Source: Burkholderiales bacterium
Lineage (GTDB): Bacteria > Pseudomonadota > Gammaproteobacteria > Burkholderiales > Burkholderiaceae_C
Reading direction: 5' to 3'
Length of the DNA stretch: 64,000 nucleotides
Assembly: GCA_016703325.1 (NCBI GenBank)
Contig: JADJCH010000020.1
Location: 1-64,000 of the forward strand
Shown here: piece after piece, positions 36,166-43,526 of the stretch
Numbering within the stretch: the first letter of the stretch is position 1
Layout of the letters: the number at the start of each line of letters is the position of its first letter
Position numbers and translations under genes: made by a program
The notes under the pieces: generated by a model
What the model was told of the DNA's origin: nothing
The model's input: only the letters and a program-made list of their open reading frames with translations
Database searches by the model: none

Positions 36166-36900
36166 ATGAGCAGCAGCTCCACACAGAAACTGGCCGATGC
36201 CACCGGCATCGACACCGCCGCCGTCGAACACGGCGCGACCACCAAGTCGGTGTACGTCTACGAAGCCCCGGTGCGGCTGTGGCACTGGGTGAACGCCCTG
36301 GCCATCACCGTGCTGGCCATCACCGGCTACTTCATCGGCGCGCCCCTGCCGACGATGCCCGGCGAGGCCAGTGACCACTTCCTGATGGGCTACATCCGCT
36401 TCGCCCACTTTTCTGCAGCCTACATCCTGGTGGTCGGCCTGCTGGGCCGCATCTACTGGGCCTTTGCGGGCAATCACCATGCGCGCGAGCTGTTCACGCT
36501 GCCGCTGTTCACCCCCGCCTACTGGCGCGAGGTGATCACCATGCTGAAGTGGTACGCCTTCCTGATCCCCCAGCCCAGCCAGTACGTCGGCCACAACCCG
36601 ATGGCCCGGCTGGCCATGTTCTTCGGCTACTTCCTGTTCTCGGTGTTCATGATCTGCACCGGTTTTGCCATGTACGGCGAGGGCGCGCAGATGGGCTCCT
36701 GGCAGGAGCTGATGTTCGGCTGGGTCATCACCCTGTTCGACCACAACAGCCAGAACCTGCACACCTGGCACCGCATGGGCATGTGGGGCATGGTGATGTT
36801 CGTGACGCTGCACATCTACGCCGCGATCCGCGAAGACATCATGGGCCGTCAGAGCATCGTCAGCACGATGATCTCCGGCTACAGGACCTTCAAAAGGTAA
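36166..36900 (+). CDS. hupC: Hydrogenase b-type cytochrome subunit
   Basis: 244 aa, diheme cytochrome b that anchors HupSL to the inner membrane and passes electrons to quinone. ATG 36166 follows GAGGAG. Four helices with heme histidines: VRLWHWVNALAITVLAITGY, IRFAHFSAAYILVVGLLGR, PMARLAMFFGYFLFSVFMIC and NLHTWHRMGMWGMVMFVTLH. About 110 bases after hupL, first of the downstream genes; HoxZ is the Cupriavidus equivalent. Confidence 0.95.
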   Translation: MSSSSTQKLADATGIDTAAVEHGATTKSVYVYEAPVRLWHWVNALAITVLAITGYFIGAPLPTMPGEASDHFLMGYIRFAHFSAAYILVVGLLGRIYWAFAGNHHARELFTLPLFTPAYWREVITMLKWYAFLIPQPSQYVGHNPMARLAMFFGYFLFSVFMICTGFAMYGEGAQMGSWQELMFGWVITLFDHNSQNLHTWHRMGMWGMVMFVTLHIYAAIREDIMGRQSIVSTMISGYRTFKR

Positions 36901-36904
36901 GGAC

Positions 36905-37336
36905 ATGGACCACCCCCTGCGCGCTTCGCGCGCCCCCTCAAGGGGGCACCTCCAGCGGCCCGGCGAAGCCGCATCCGCGGAGGTCGCGTGGCAGGGGGTG
37001 CTACATGCGCCGCGTGGCGTGCCGCTGCGCCGGCCGATCCACCCGGGGCGACTGCTGGATCACCTTGTGCTCACGCCCCTGGCGATCAACCAGAGCGCTG
37101 CGGCGCGGCTGCTGGGCATTTCCCGGCGGCGCGTCAATGAGCTGGTGCAGGGCCAGCGGGCCATGTCGCCCGACACCGCCATCCGCTGCGCGCTGGCCTT
37201 TGGCGTGGATGCCGGCTTCTGGCTGGAGCAGCAGGCCCGCTGGGACAGCTGGCAGCACTGGCAGCTGCTGCGCCGTGCGATGAACGGCCGCTGCGACGCC
37301 GCTCGCCTGAGCCCGTCGCCGGACCGGCGCAACTGA
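36905..37336 (+). CDS. HigA-like XRE-family helix-turn-helix protein inside the hup operon
   Basis: Up to 143 aa, but residues 1-25 lie in a dispersed repeat, so the real start is more likely a GTG at 36998 or 37019 (about 105-112 aa). The core is a HigA/VapI-type antitoxin fold: PIHPGRLLDHLVLTPLAINQ, the helix-turn-helix AARLLGISRRRVNELVQGQR, then SPDTAIRCALAFGVDAGFWL and EQQARWD. No HigB toxin gene is adjacent. It sits between hupC and hupD in the same direction, a place where the Cupriavidus and Rhizobium clusters have no such gene. It may be an orphan antitoxin or a recruited regulator of the operon. Confidence 0.8.
   Translation: MDHPLRASRAPSRGHLQRPGEAASAEVAWQGVLHAPRGVPLRRPIHPGRLLDHLVLTPLAINQSAAARLLGISRRRVNELVQGQRAMSPDTAIRCALAFGVDAGFWLEQQARWDSWQHWQLLRRAMNGRCDAARLSPSPDRRN
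36911..36981. repeat. Dispersed intergenic repeat, GGCGAAGCCG family, copy B
   Basis: ACCCCCTGCGCGCTTCGCGC, CCCCTCAAGGGGGC, then CCGGCGAAGCCGCATCCGCGG. The block order matches copy A at 8737-8803. It lies within the hup operon right after hupC and overlaps the first codons of the longest HigA-like frame. Confidence 0.65.
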
Positions 37337-37392
37337 CGCGCCCGGCCCCGACAGACCCACCCCTCCCTTCCCGATCGCACATTCTTCAAGCC

Positions 37393-38100
37393 ATGAGCCC
37401 CACCTCACCCGAAACCACCTGTCACCCCACCCGTGACACCCTGCTGGAGGACGACGACAACTGCATCGTCGTGCTGGGCATCGGCAACGTGCTCTGGGCC
37501 GACGAAGGCTTCGGCGTGCGCTGTGTCGAGGCCCTGCAGCAGCGCTGGGACTTTGCGCCGCACGTGCGGCTGATCGACGGCGGCACCCAGGGGCTGTACC
37601 TGATCCAGCATGTGCAGGCGGCGAAGAAGCTCATCATCTTCGACGCGGTGGACTACGGCCTGCCGCCCGGCACGCTGAAGGTGGTCGAGAACGAGGAGGT
37701 GCCGAAGTTTCTCGGCGCCAAGAAGATGAGCCTGCACCAGACCGGCTTCCAGGAGGTGCTGATGCTGGCGCAGCTCACCGGCGACTACCCGCAGGAGGTG
37801 CTGCTGATCGGCTGCCAGCCCGAAGAGCTGGAGGACTATGGCGGCAGCCTGCGCGAGATCGTCAAACTGGCGATGGAAGACGCCCTGGCCCTGGGTGTGG
37901 CCCGCCTGCGCGAATGGGGCGCCGAACCCCGCCCCCGCCGGGCCCCGCCGGACGGCAGCGAGGTGGTGACCCTGCCGACCCTGGCGCTGGCCGCCTACGA
38001 GTCGGGGCGGCCGGATGCCGAACTGGCCTGCCGGGTCGGGGATGAACGCTTCCTGATGACCGTCCCTGCCCCCAACCCTGCCCACTTGGGCGGCACCTGA
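37393..38100 (+). CDS. hupD: Hydrogenase maturation endopeptidase
   Basis: 235 aa; cytoplasmic nickel-sensing protease that clips the C-terminal 15 residues of HupL. It keeps the HyaD/HupD fold: VLGIGNVLWADEGFGV (Ni-binding Glu in DEG), IDGGTQGLYLI, IFDAVDYG (Asp) and MSLHQTGFQEVL (His). A C-terminal tail of about 40 residues after RPRRAPPDG is longer than usual. The Cupriavidus equivalent is HoxM. Confidence 0.95.
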   Translation: MSPTSPETTCHPTRDTLLEDDDNCIVVLGIGNVLWADEGFGVRCVEALQQRWDFAPHVRLIDGGTQGLYLIQHVQAAKKLIIFDAVDYGLPPGTLKVVENEEVPKFLGAKKMSLHQTGFQEVLMLAQLTGDYPQEVLLIGCQPEELEDYGGSLREIVKLAMEDALALGVARLREWGAEPRPRRAPPDGSEVVTLPTLALAAYESGRPDAELACRVGDERFLMTVPAPNPAHLGGT

Positions 38101-38114
38101 GCGGGACCTCCAAC

Positions 38115-38435
38115 ATGTGCATCGGCATCCCCATGCAGGTGATCGAGACCCAGCCCGGCCACGCGTTGGTGCAGGGCCGCGGTGAGGTCCGGCGCGTCAA
38201 CACCGCCCTGGTCGGCGAGCCCCGGCAGGGCGACTGGCTGCTGATCTTCCTTGACGCCGCCCGCGAGGCCCTCAGCCCGTCACGGGCCGCCGAGGTCAAC
38301 GCCACGCTCGACCTGCTCGACGCCGCCATGGCCGGCCTGGACAACACTGCCCAGGGCAGCGCCGCCTTTGAACTGCCCTCGGCCATGAGCGCCGAACAGC
38401 TGGCCGCGCTTACCGGCGCACCCGCCCGGGGCTGA
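38115..38435 (+). CDS. hupF: HypC-family hydrogenase chaperone HupF
   Basis: 106 aa. MCIGIPMQVIETQPGHALVQ has the N-terminal Met-Cys of HypC-type proteins; the OB-fold core includes RVNTALVGEPRQGDWLLIFL. HupF (HoxL) works beside HypC in aerobic assembly, protecting or handing over the Fe centre to HupL; HypC itself is encoded at 46008. Starts 14 bases after hupD. Confidence 0.92.
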   Translation: MCIGIPMQVIETQPGHALVQGRGEVRRVNTALVGEPRQGDWLLIFLDAAREALSPSRAAEVNATLDLLDAAMAGLDNTAQGSAAFELPSAMSAEQLAALTGAPARG

Positions 38436-38487
38436 TCCCACCCCGCACCCCGGTCACCCGCCCTGAATTCCCGAGAGACAACACCCC

Positions 38488-38931
38488 ATGAGCCACGACA
38501 ACGCCCACCCCCTGCAACAGCGCCTGGTCCAGCAGTTCGGTGCCACCTGGGTCACCACCGACACGCTGGATGATTTCCTGGCCCAACCCGGCGACCGGGT
38601 GCTGCTGCTGGGCGGCGACCCGGTGCGTTTCCCCGAGGCGCTGGACGTCGCCGTGGTGCTGCCCGAACTGCAGGCCGCGCATGCCGGCCGCTTCGCCATC
38701 GGCGTGGTCGCCCGGGAACACGAGGACGCGGTGGCCCGCCGCTTCGGCAGCAACCGCTGGCCCTCGCTGGTCTTCCTGCGCGACGGGGCCTATGTCACCA
38801 CCCTGTCGGGCATGCACGACTGGACCGACTACGTCGCCAAGGTGGGCGAAGCGCTGGCCGCCCCCATCGGCCGCGCACCCACCATCGGCATCCCGCTGGT
38901 GTCGGCCACCCCGGCGTCGACCTGCCACTGA
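38488..38931 (+). CDS. hupG: Hydrogenase accessory protein HupG (HoxO/HyaE family)
   Basis: 147 aa, thioredoxin-like fold without a CxxC active site. Family signs are LLLGGDPVRFPEALDVAVVL, ARRFGSNRWPSLVFLRDGAY and LSGMHDWTDYVAKV. HoxO/HyaE proteins bind the Tat signal and the HupS precursor to hold it until its clusters are complete, which matters most in air. Order and spacing match hoxO. Confidence 0.92.
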   Translation: MSHDNAHPLQQRLVQQFGATWVTTDTLDDFLAQPGDRVLLLGGDPVRFPEALDVAVVLPELQAAHAGRFAIGVVAREHEDAVARRFGSNRWPSLVFLRDGAYVTTLSGMHDWTDYVAKVGEALAAPIGRAPTIGIPLVSATPASTCH

Positions 38932-38967
38932 AGCGACACAGCCCCAAGCACACAGAAGGAACCCGCC

Positions 38968-39870
38968 ATGAATCTGCCCTTCGACAACGCCAAACCCTTC
39001 CCGATCCCTGTGGTGGCCCTGGGGGCCGGCAGCCAGAGCGAAGACGAGGGACTGGAGTACATGAGCATGCCTTCGGGCATGTCCACCTACCACCCGCCTG
39101 CCCTGCCCGAGCCGGAGGCCTTTGCCGGCCATGGCGCTGCGCTGACCGCCCTGCACGAGGTGCTGGGGCGGCTGCAGCGTCGCCTGGCGGGAGAGGCCGT
39201 TGCGCCGGTGAGCCTGGCCGGCCTGGGGGCCGAGGACCTGGCCCTGATCCACCAGGTGCTGGGCGAAGGGGAGGTCAGCGCCCAGGTGCTGGCCCAGCCC
39301 GGCAGCCCCGGCGACGCCTCCGGTGTGCCGCGGGTGCAGATCCAGGAATCGGTTTTCGCCGGCGTGTGGCGAGTGATCGAACGCTGCGACGACGGTTCGG
39401 TGGTGGACCAGATCGAGGTCGGCCCGATCCCCCAGGTGCTGCGCCTGGCCGCCCGCGAAGACGCCCGCGCCGCCCGCGCCTCCATGAACCCGCTGCCCCT
39501 GGGTGTGCTCAACGCACCGGCCATCCTGGCCGAGCTGGCCGAACACCGCCGGCACTGGAGCGCAGGTGAAGCCGCGCAGGTGGTCAACCTGACCCTGCTG
39601 CCGGTCACACCGGAGGACATCGCCTACCTGGACCACATCATCGGCACCGGTCGGGTGGTGATCCTCTCGCGCGGCTACGGCAACTGCCGCATCACCAACG
39701 CGGCGGTGAACCACACCTGGCGGGTCGTTTACTACAACTCGCAGGACGCGGTGATCCTCAACTCCGTCGAGGTGGTGGACCTGCCGGAGGTGGCCTGCGC
39801 CGCCACGGAAGACCTGGCCGACTCGGCCGAACGCCTGGTGGAGGTGCTGCAATGGGTTCAGAACGGATGA
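38968..39870 (+). CDS. hupH: Hydrogenase expression/formation protein HupH (HoxQ/HyaF family)
   Basis: 300 aa. Conserved features: EDEGLEYMSMPSGMSTYHPP, HQVLGEGEVSAQVL, SVFAGVWRV and LSRGYGNCRITNAAVNHTWR. HoxQ acts with HoxO on the small subunit precursor and its cluster assembly under oxygen. Its last bases contain the alternative ATGA start of the rubredoxin gene. Confidence 0.93.
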   Translation: MNLPFDNAKPFPIPVVALGAGSQSEDEGLEYMSMPSGMSTYHPPALPEPEAFAGHGAALTALHEVLGRLQRRLAGEAVAPVSLAGLGAEDLALIHQVLGEGEVSAQVLAQPGSPGDASGVPRVQIQESVFAGVWRVIERCDDGSVVDQIEVGPIPQVLRLAAREDARAARASMNPLPLGVLNAPAILAELAEHRRHWSAGEAAQVVNLTLLPVTPEDIAYLDHIIGTGRVVILSRGYGNCRITNAAVNHTWRVVYYNSQDAVILNSVEVVDLPEVACAATEDLADSAERLVEVLQWVQNG

Positions 39871-40082
39871 GCAGTTTCGAAGGCAGCTACCTGGGCGACG
39901 CCTCGAAACTGGCGCCCGAGACGAAGCTGGAGTGCAAGATCTGCTGGTATGTCTACGACCCGGCCGAAGGCGACCCGGTCTGGCAGATCGACCCGGGCAC
40001 GCCCTTCTCGGCCCTGCCCGCGCACTGGCGCTGCCCGCGCTGCGACGGCGCCGCCGACCAGTTCATGGTCCTGGCCGAGTGA
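39852..40082 (+). CDS. hupI: Hydrogenase rubredoxin HupI (HoxR)
   Basis: 76 aa. Iron-binding cysteines are in CKICWYVYDP and CPRCDG (C-x2-C twice), with a hydrophobic core of GDPVWQIDPGTPFSALPAHW. HoxR/HupI is needed for HupS cluster assembly at high oxygen. ATG 39852 has GGAGG seven bases upstream; an ATG at 39867 overlapping the hupH stop (ATGA) would shorten it by five residues. Confidence 0.94.
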   Translation: MGSERMSSFEGSYLGDASKLAPETKLECKICWYVYDPAEGDPVWQIDPGTPFSALPAHWRCPRCDGAADQFMVLAE

Positions 40083-40092
40083 GAACCAGCCG

Positions 40093-40560
40093 ATGCTGAA
40101 CGAACGCATCGAACTGCTGGAGCGCACCTTCCGCCACATCGCCACGACACGCATGGCCGGCGTGCCGGTGCTGCATGCGCCGTTGCAGGTGCGCGCGGTC
40201 GGTTTTGCGCCACTGCCGGAGGCACCCGGCTGGCTCTGCGGCGTGCTGGTGACGCCCTGGTTCATGAACCTGCTGCGCCTGCCGCTGCAGCCGTTGGCCG
40301 ACATCGCCAGTGCCAGCGCAGCCGGCTGCCTGGAGGTGGGACACGACCTGCAGCGCCGCATCGGCAGTGAGGCGCTGTACTTCGTCGGCGCGCACGAGGA
40401 GAGGCTGGGCCACTTCGAGCAGTGCTCCCTGTACTCGCCGATGTTCCACTTTGCCGACCAAGCCGCCGCCGTGGCCACGGCGGCCGAGGTGATGAAGCTG
40501 CTGCGCAACCCGCCGGCAGCCCAAGCCGCGATCTCCTCTTCTCCCACACCTCCCCCATAG
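40093..40560 (+). CDS. hupJ: [NiFe] hydrogenase assembly chaperone HupJ (HoxT/HybE family)
   Basis: 155 aa. RIELLERTFRHIATTRMAGV, the core GWLCGVLVTPWFMNLLRLPL and YSPMFHFADQAAAVATAAEV are typical of HybE/HoxT, a chaperone linked to small-subunit maturation and subunit pairing. Starts ten bases after the rubredoxin gene. A short Ser/Pro-rich tail is species specific. Confidence 0.92.
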   Translation: MLNERIELLERTFRHIATTRMAGVPVLHAPLQVRAVGFAPLPEAPGWLCGVLVTPWFMNLLRLPLQPLADIASASAAGCLEVGHDLQRRIGSEALYFVGAHEERLGHFEQCSLYSPMFHFADQAAAVATAAEVMKLLRNPPAAQAAISSSPTPPP

Positions 40561-40705
40561 CTACCCCCATGCCGTCCCCCATGCCCGCCCCCCCGAGCGC
40601 GCAGGTCACCCGCCCCGCCAGGCGTGGCTTCCTGTTGGGGCGAGTGGACCCCACGTCCACCGGGCGCTGACCCGGGCGGCACCCTCGCAGGTTCACAATC
40701 GTTCC

Positions 40706-41926
40706 ATGAGCAGTCCCGCCGTGACACCCGTTGCCAGCCCGTCCGCCGATATGGCCGACCTGGCCGGTGCGGTGCGGCTGTCGGCCGGCGGCCGGCTGCC
40801 GACCATCGCCAGCAGCCGGCCCGAGCTCACGCCGCGGCTGGCTCCCGGCAAGTCCGCCGATCAGCTGCCGGAGCTGCTGGCCGCGCTGCACAGCCTGTGC
40901 TCGCAGGCCCACCGCCTGACCGCCCGCCGTGCGGTGGCCGCTGCCCGCGACCGCCTGACCGACCTGGATCTCAGCGCCGAAGCCCAGGCGCTGCGCCTGG
41001 CCACCGCCCGCGACCAGCTGCTGCGCATCGTGCACGACTGGCCCCGCCAGCTGCCCGGCGCCACCCCACGCGGCCTGAGCGATGCCGCCCGCGACGCGGC
41101 CAGCGCGCTGCTGCTGCGCTCCTGCCCGCTCTGGCGCAACGAGTGGACGGCCGAGGAACGCCTGGCCGACCTGCCCGACTGGCTGGCCCATGCCCTGCTC
41201 GGCCAGCCTGTGGCGCAATGGCTGGAGGCCCACGATGCCGACCCGCAGCGTTGGGCGATGACCTGGGCGCGCGACCAGGCGGCTGCAGCCAAGCCGCCGC
41301 TGATGGCTCGCCTGCTGGCCAGCCAGCTCGACGGCCCGGCACCGGCCGATGCCCTGATCGCTCCCGCCATCACCCCGGCACTGCCGGCGAGTGACGATGC
41401 AGCCGGGCAGGCGCAACTGCGCCGCCTGGGCGCGTGCCTGGTCAGCGAGCCCGGCTTCTGGGCCGCCCCCCACCTGAACGGCGCCATCCCCGACACCGGC
41501 CCCTGGAGCCGGCACCACGGTGCACAGGGCAACATCGACAGCGCCTGGGCCCGGCTCGTCGCCCGCGCGGCCGACCTGCTGCGCCTGGCCGGCCCGGAGG
41601 GTGGGCAATGTCTGAACCGCGGCGCCCGGACCTTGAGCCCGGGCGAAGGCATCGCCTGGACCGAAATGGCCCGCGGCCTGCTGATCCACTGGGTGAAGCT
41701 CGATGCCACCGGCCAGACCGTCGAGGCCTGCCGGGTGCTGGCGCCCACCGAATGGAACTTCCACCCCCGCGGCGTGCTGGCGCAGGCACTGGCCGGGCTG
41801 TCGGCGCGCCCCGCCGAAGAGCGCCGCCTCGCCGCCCAGCGGCTGGCGGTGGCCTTCGACCCCTGTGTCGCCTTCTCCATCGTGGACCGCCTGGACGCGG
41901 CCAAGGAAGGACCCGCTGATGCATGA
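40706..41926 (+). CDS. hupK: Hydrogenase accessory protein HupK (HoxV)
   Basis: 406 aa; a degenerate relative of the large subunit thought to act as a scaffold for building or holding the Fe(CN)2CO group. Traces of the large-subunit motifs remain: HSLCSQAHRLTARRAV in place of RxCGxCxxxH, and FDPCVAFSI in place of DPCxxCxxH, each with one cysteine left. GRGLLIHW-type and WNFHPRGVLAQAL elements are conserved. A 145-base gap before it is gene free. It overlaps hypA. Confidence 0.9.
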   Translation: MSSPAVTPVASPSADMADLAGAVRLSAGGRLPTIASSRPELTPRLAPGKSADQLPELLAALHSLCSQAHRLTARRAVAAARDRLTDLDLSAEAQALRLATARDQLLRIVHDWPRQLPGATPRGLSDAARDAASALLLRSCPLWRNEWTAEERLADLPDWLAHALLGQPVAQWLEAHDADPQRWAMTWARDQAAAAKPPLMARLLASQLDGPAPADALIAPAITPALPASDDAAGQAQLRRLGACLVSEPGFWAAPHLNGAIPDTGPWSRHHGAQGNIDSAWARLVARAADLLRLAGPEGGQCLNRGARTLSPGEGIAWTEMARGLLIHWVKLDATGQTVEACRVLAPTEWNFHPRGVLAQALAGLSARPAEERRLAAQRLAVAFDPCVAFSIVDRLDAAKEGPADA

Positions 41927-42305
41927 ACTGAGTCTGGCCGGCGGCATCGTGCGTGTGGTCGAGGATGCCGCCGCACGCGAACACTTCTGCCGCGTCTCGC
42001 AGCTGCGCGTGGAGGCCGGCGCGCTCTCCGGCGTGGACGTGCACGCGCTGCGCTTCGCGCTCGAAGCCTGCGCCCACGACACCGTCCTGCAGGGCGCCGA
42101 GATCCTGATCGACGAGCCGCCCGGCAGCGCCTGGTGCCTGGCCTGCGGCACGACGGTCGAGATCCAGACCCGCGCCGACCCCTGCCCGCTCTGCGGCGGC
42201 CACCAGATCCAGCCCACCGGCGGCACCGAGCTGCGGGTGGTCGACCTGATCGTGCACGACGACGAGCCCACCCAGCCCCAGGCTGCGGCGGGCCAACCCA
42301 CCTGA
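41919..42305 (+). CDS. hypA: Hydrogenase nickel-insertion protein HypA
   Basis: 128 aa. The N-terminal MHELSL has the nickel-binding His2 and Glu3; the zinc site is CLACG and CPLCGG. HypA passes nickel to the large subunit with HypB. Its start overlaps the end of hupK by eight bases, so hup and hyp genes form one transcript. Confidence 0.96.
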   Translation: MHELSLAGGIVRVVEDAAAREHFCRVSQLRVEAGALSGVDVHALRFALEACAHDTVLQGAEILIDEPPGSAWCLACGTTVEIQTRADPCPLCGGHQIQPTGGTELRVVDLIVHDDEPTQPQAAAGQPT

Positions 42306-42326
42306 TTTCTGCCCAAGGAGTTCCCC

Positions 42327-43508
42327 ATGTGTGTCGTTTGCGGATGTTCTACCGGCACCCCGGGCGCCCAGCCCTCCACCGGTGCTTCTCATGTTCATGA
42401 GCACCGCCATGAGAACGGCGAGGTGCACAACCACGCCCACCACCACCCGGAGCACGACGCCCGGCATGGCCATGGCCATGACCACACGCACGCGCATCCG
42501 CACCACGACCACGCACATGACCAACCAGCGCATGTCGAATCGATCCGCCCCGACGGCGCCCCGCAGGTGGACGCCGCCACCGGCGACCTGCACTACGGTG
42601 CCGGCAGCGCGCACGTCTCGGTGCCCGGCATGAGCCAGGCCCGCGCGATCAAGATCGAGATGGACGTGCTCGGCGCCAACAACCGCATCGCCGCGCAGAA
42701 CCGCGCCCACTTCGCCGCGCACGACGTGGTGGCCTACAACCTGGTCTCCAGCCCCGGCTCGGGCAAGACCACGCTGCTGTGCGCCACCATCGAGGCGCTC
42801 AAGGCCCGCGCACCGCAGCTGCCGGTGGCGGTGATCGAGGGCGACCAGCAGACCAGCAACGACGCCGACCGCATCCGCGCCACCGGTGCCCCAGCGATCC
42901 AGGTCAACACAGGCAAGGGCTGCCACCTCGACGCGCCGATGGTGGCCGACGCCTTCGGCCGCCTGTCGCTGCACGGCCATGTGCATGCTGCCGAGCAGGC
43001 CCATGGCCACGCGCACGCACACACCCATGCGGACGGATCGGTCCATGTGCACGAACATTCGCATAGCGCCGACCACAGCCACAGCCATGCGGCGGACCAA
43101 GGCCCCGGCGCCCTGCTCTTCATCGAGAACGTCGGCAACCTGGTCTGCCCCGCGATGTGGGACCTGGGCGAACGCGCCAAGGTGGCCATCCTCTCGGTGA
43201 CCGAGGGCGAGGACAAGCCGATCAAGTACCCGGACATGTTCGCCGCCGCGAAGCTGATGCTGCTCAACAAGGTGGACCTGCTGCCGCACCTGGACTTCGA
43301 CGTGGCGAAGTGCATCGACTACGCCCGGCGCGTCAACCCGGGCATCGAGGTGCTGCTGGTCTCGGCCAGGAACGGCCAGGGCATGGACGCCTGGCTGGAC
43401 TGGCTCCTGCAGGGCGACCAGCCGGCACTGTCGCCCGAAGCCGCCGAACTGGCCCGGCTGCGTGCCCGCGTCGCCGAGCTGGAGGCGAAGCTCGCCGCCC
43501 AGGGCTGA
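42327..43508 (+). CDS. hypB: Hydrogenase nickel-incorporation GTPase HypB with two histidine-rich regions
   Basis: 393 aa, long for HypB. MCVVCGC is the high-affinity nickel motif. Residues 22-69 are a His-rich nickel store (HENGEVHNHAHHHPEHDARH). The SIMIBI GTPase follows: P-loop SSPGSGKTTLL (about 141-151), EGDQQT, NTGKGCHLD with nickel/zinc Cys-His, FIENVGNLVCPA and LNKVDLL. Between GCHLDAPMVADAFGRL and GALLFIENVG, residues about 213-260 form a second His-rich insertion (HGHAHAHTHADGSVHVHEHS), where other HypB proteins have a short loop. It ends in a coiled-coil-like tail. Confidence 0.96.
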   Translation: MCVVCGCSTGTPGAQPSTGASHVHEHRHENGEVHNHAHHHPEHDARHGHGHDHTHAHPHHDHAHDQPAHVESIRPDGAPQVDAATGDLHYGAGSAHVSVPGMSQARAIKIEMDVLGANNRIAAQNRAHFAAHDVVAYNLVSSPGSGKTTLLCATIEALKARAPQLPVAVIEGDQQTSNDADRIRATGAPAIQVNTGKGCHLDAPMVADAFGRLSLHGHVHAAEQAHGHAHAHTHADGSVHVHEHSHSADHSHSHAADQGPGALLFIENVGNLVCPAMWDLGERAKVAILSVTEGEDKPIKYPDMFAAAKLMLLNKVDLLPHLDFDVAKCIDYARRVNPGIEVLLVSARNGQGMDAWLDWLLQGDQPALSPEAAELARLRARVAELEAKLAAQG

Positions 43509-43526
43509 CGCGCCAGGCGCTGCGCC

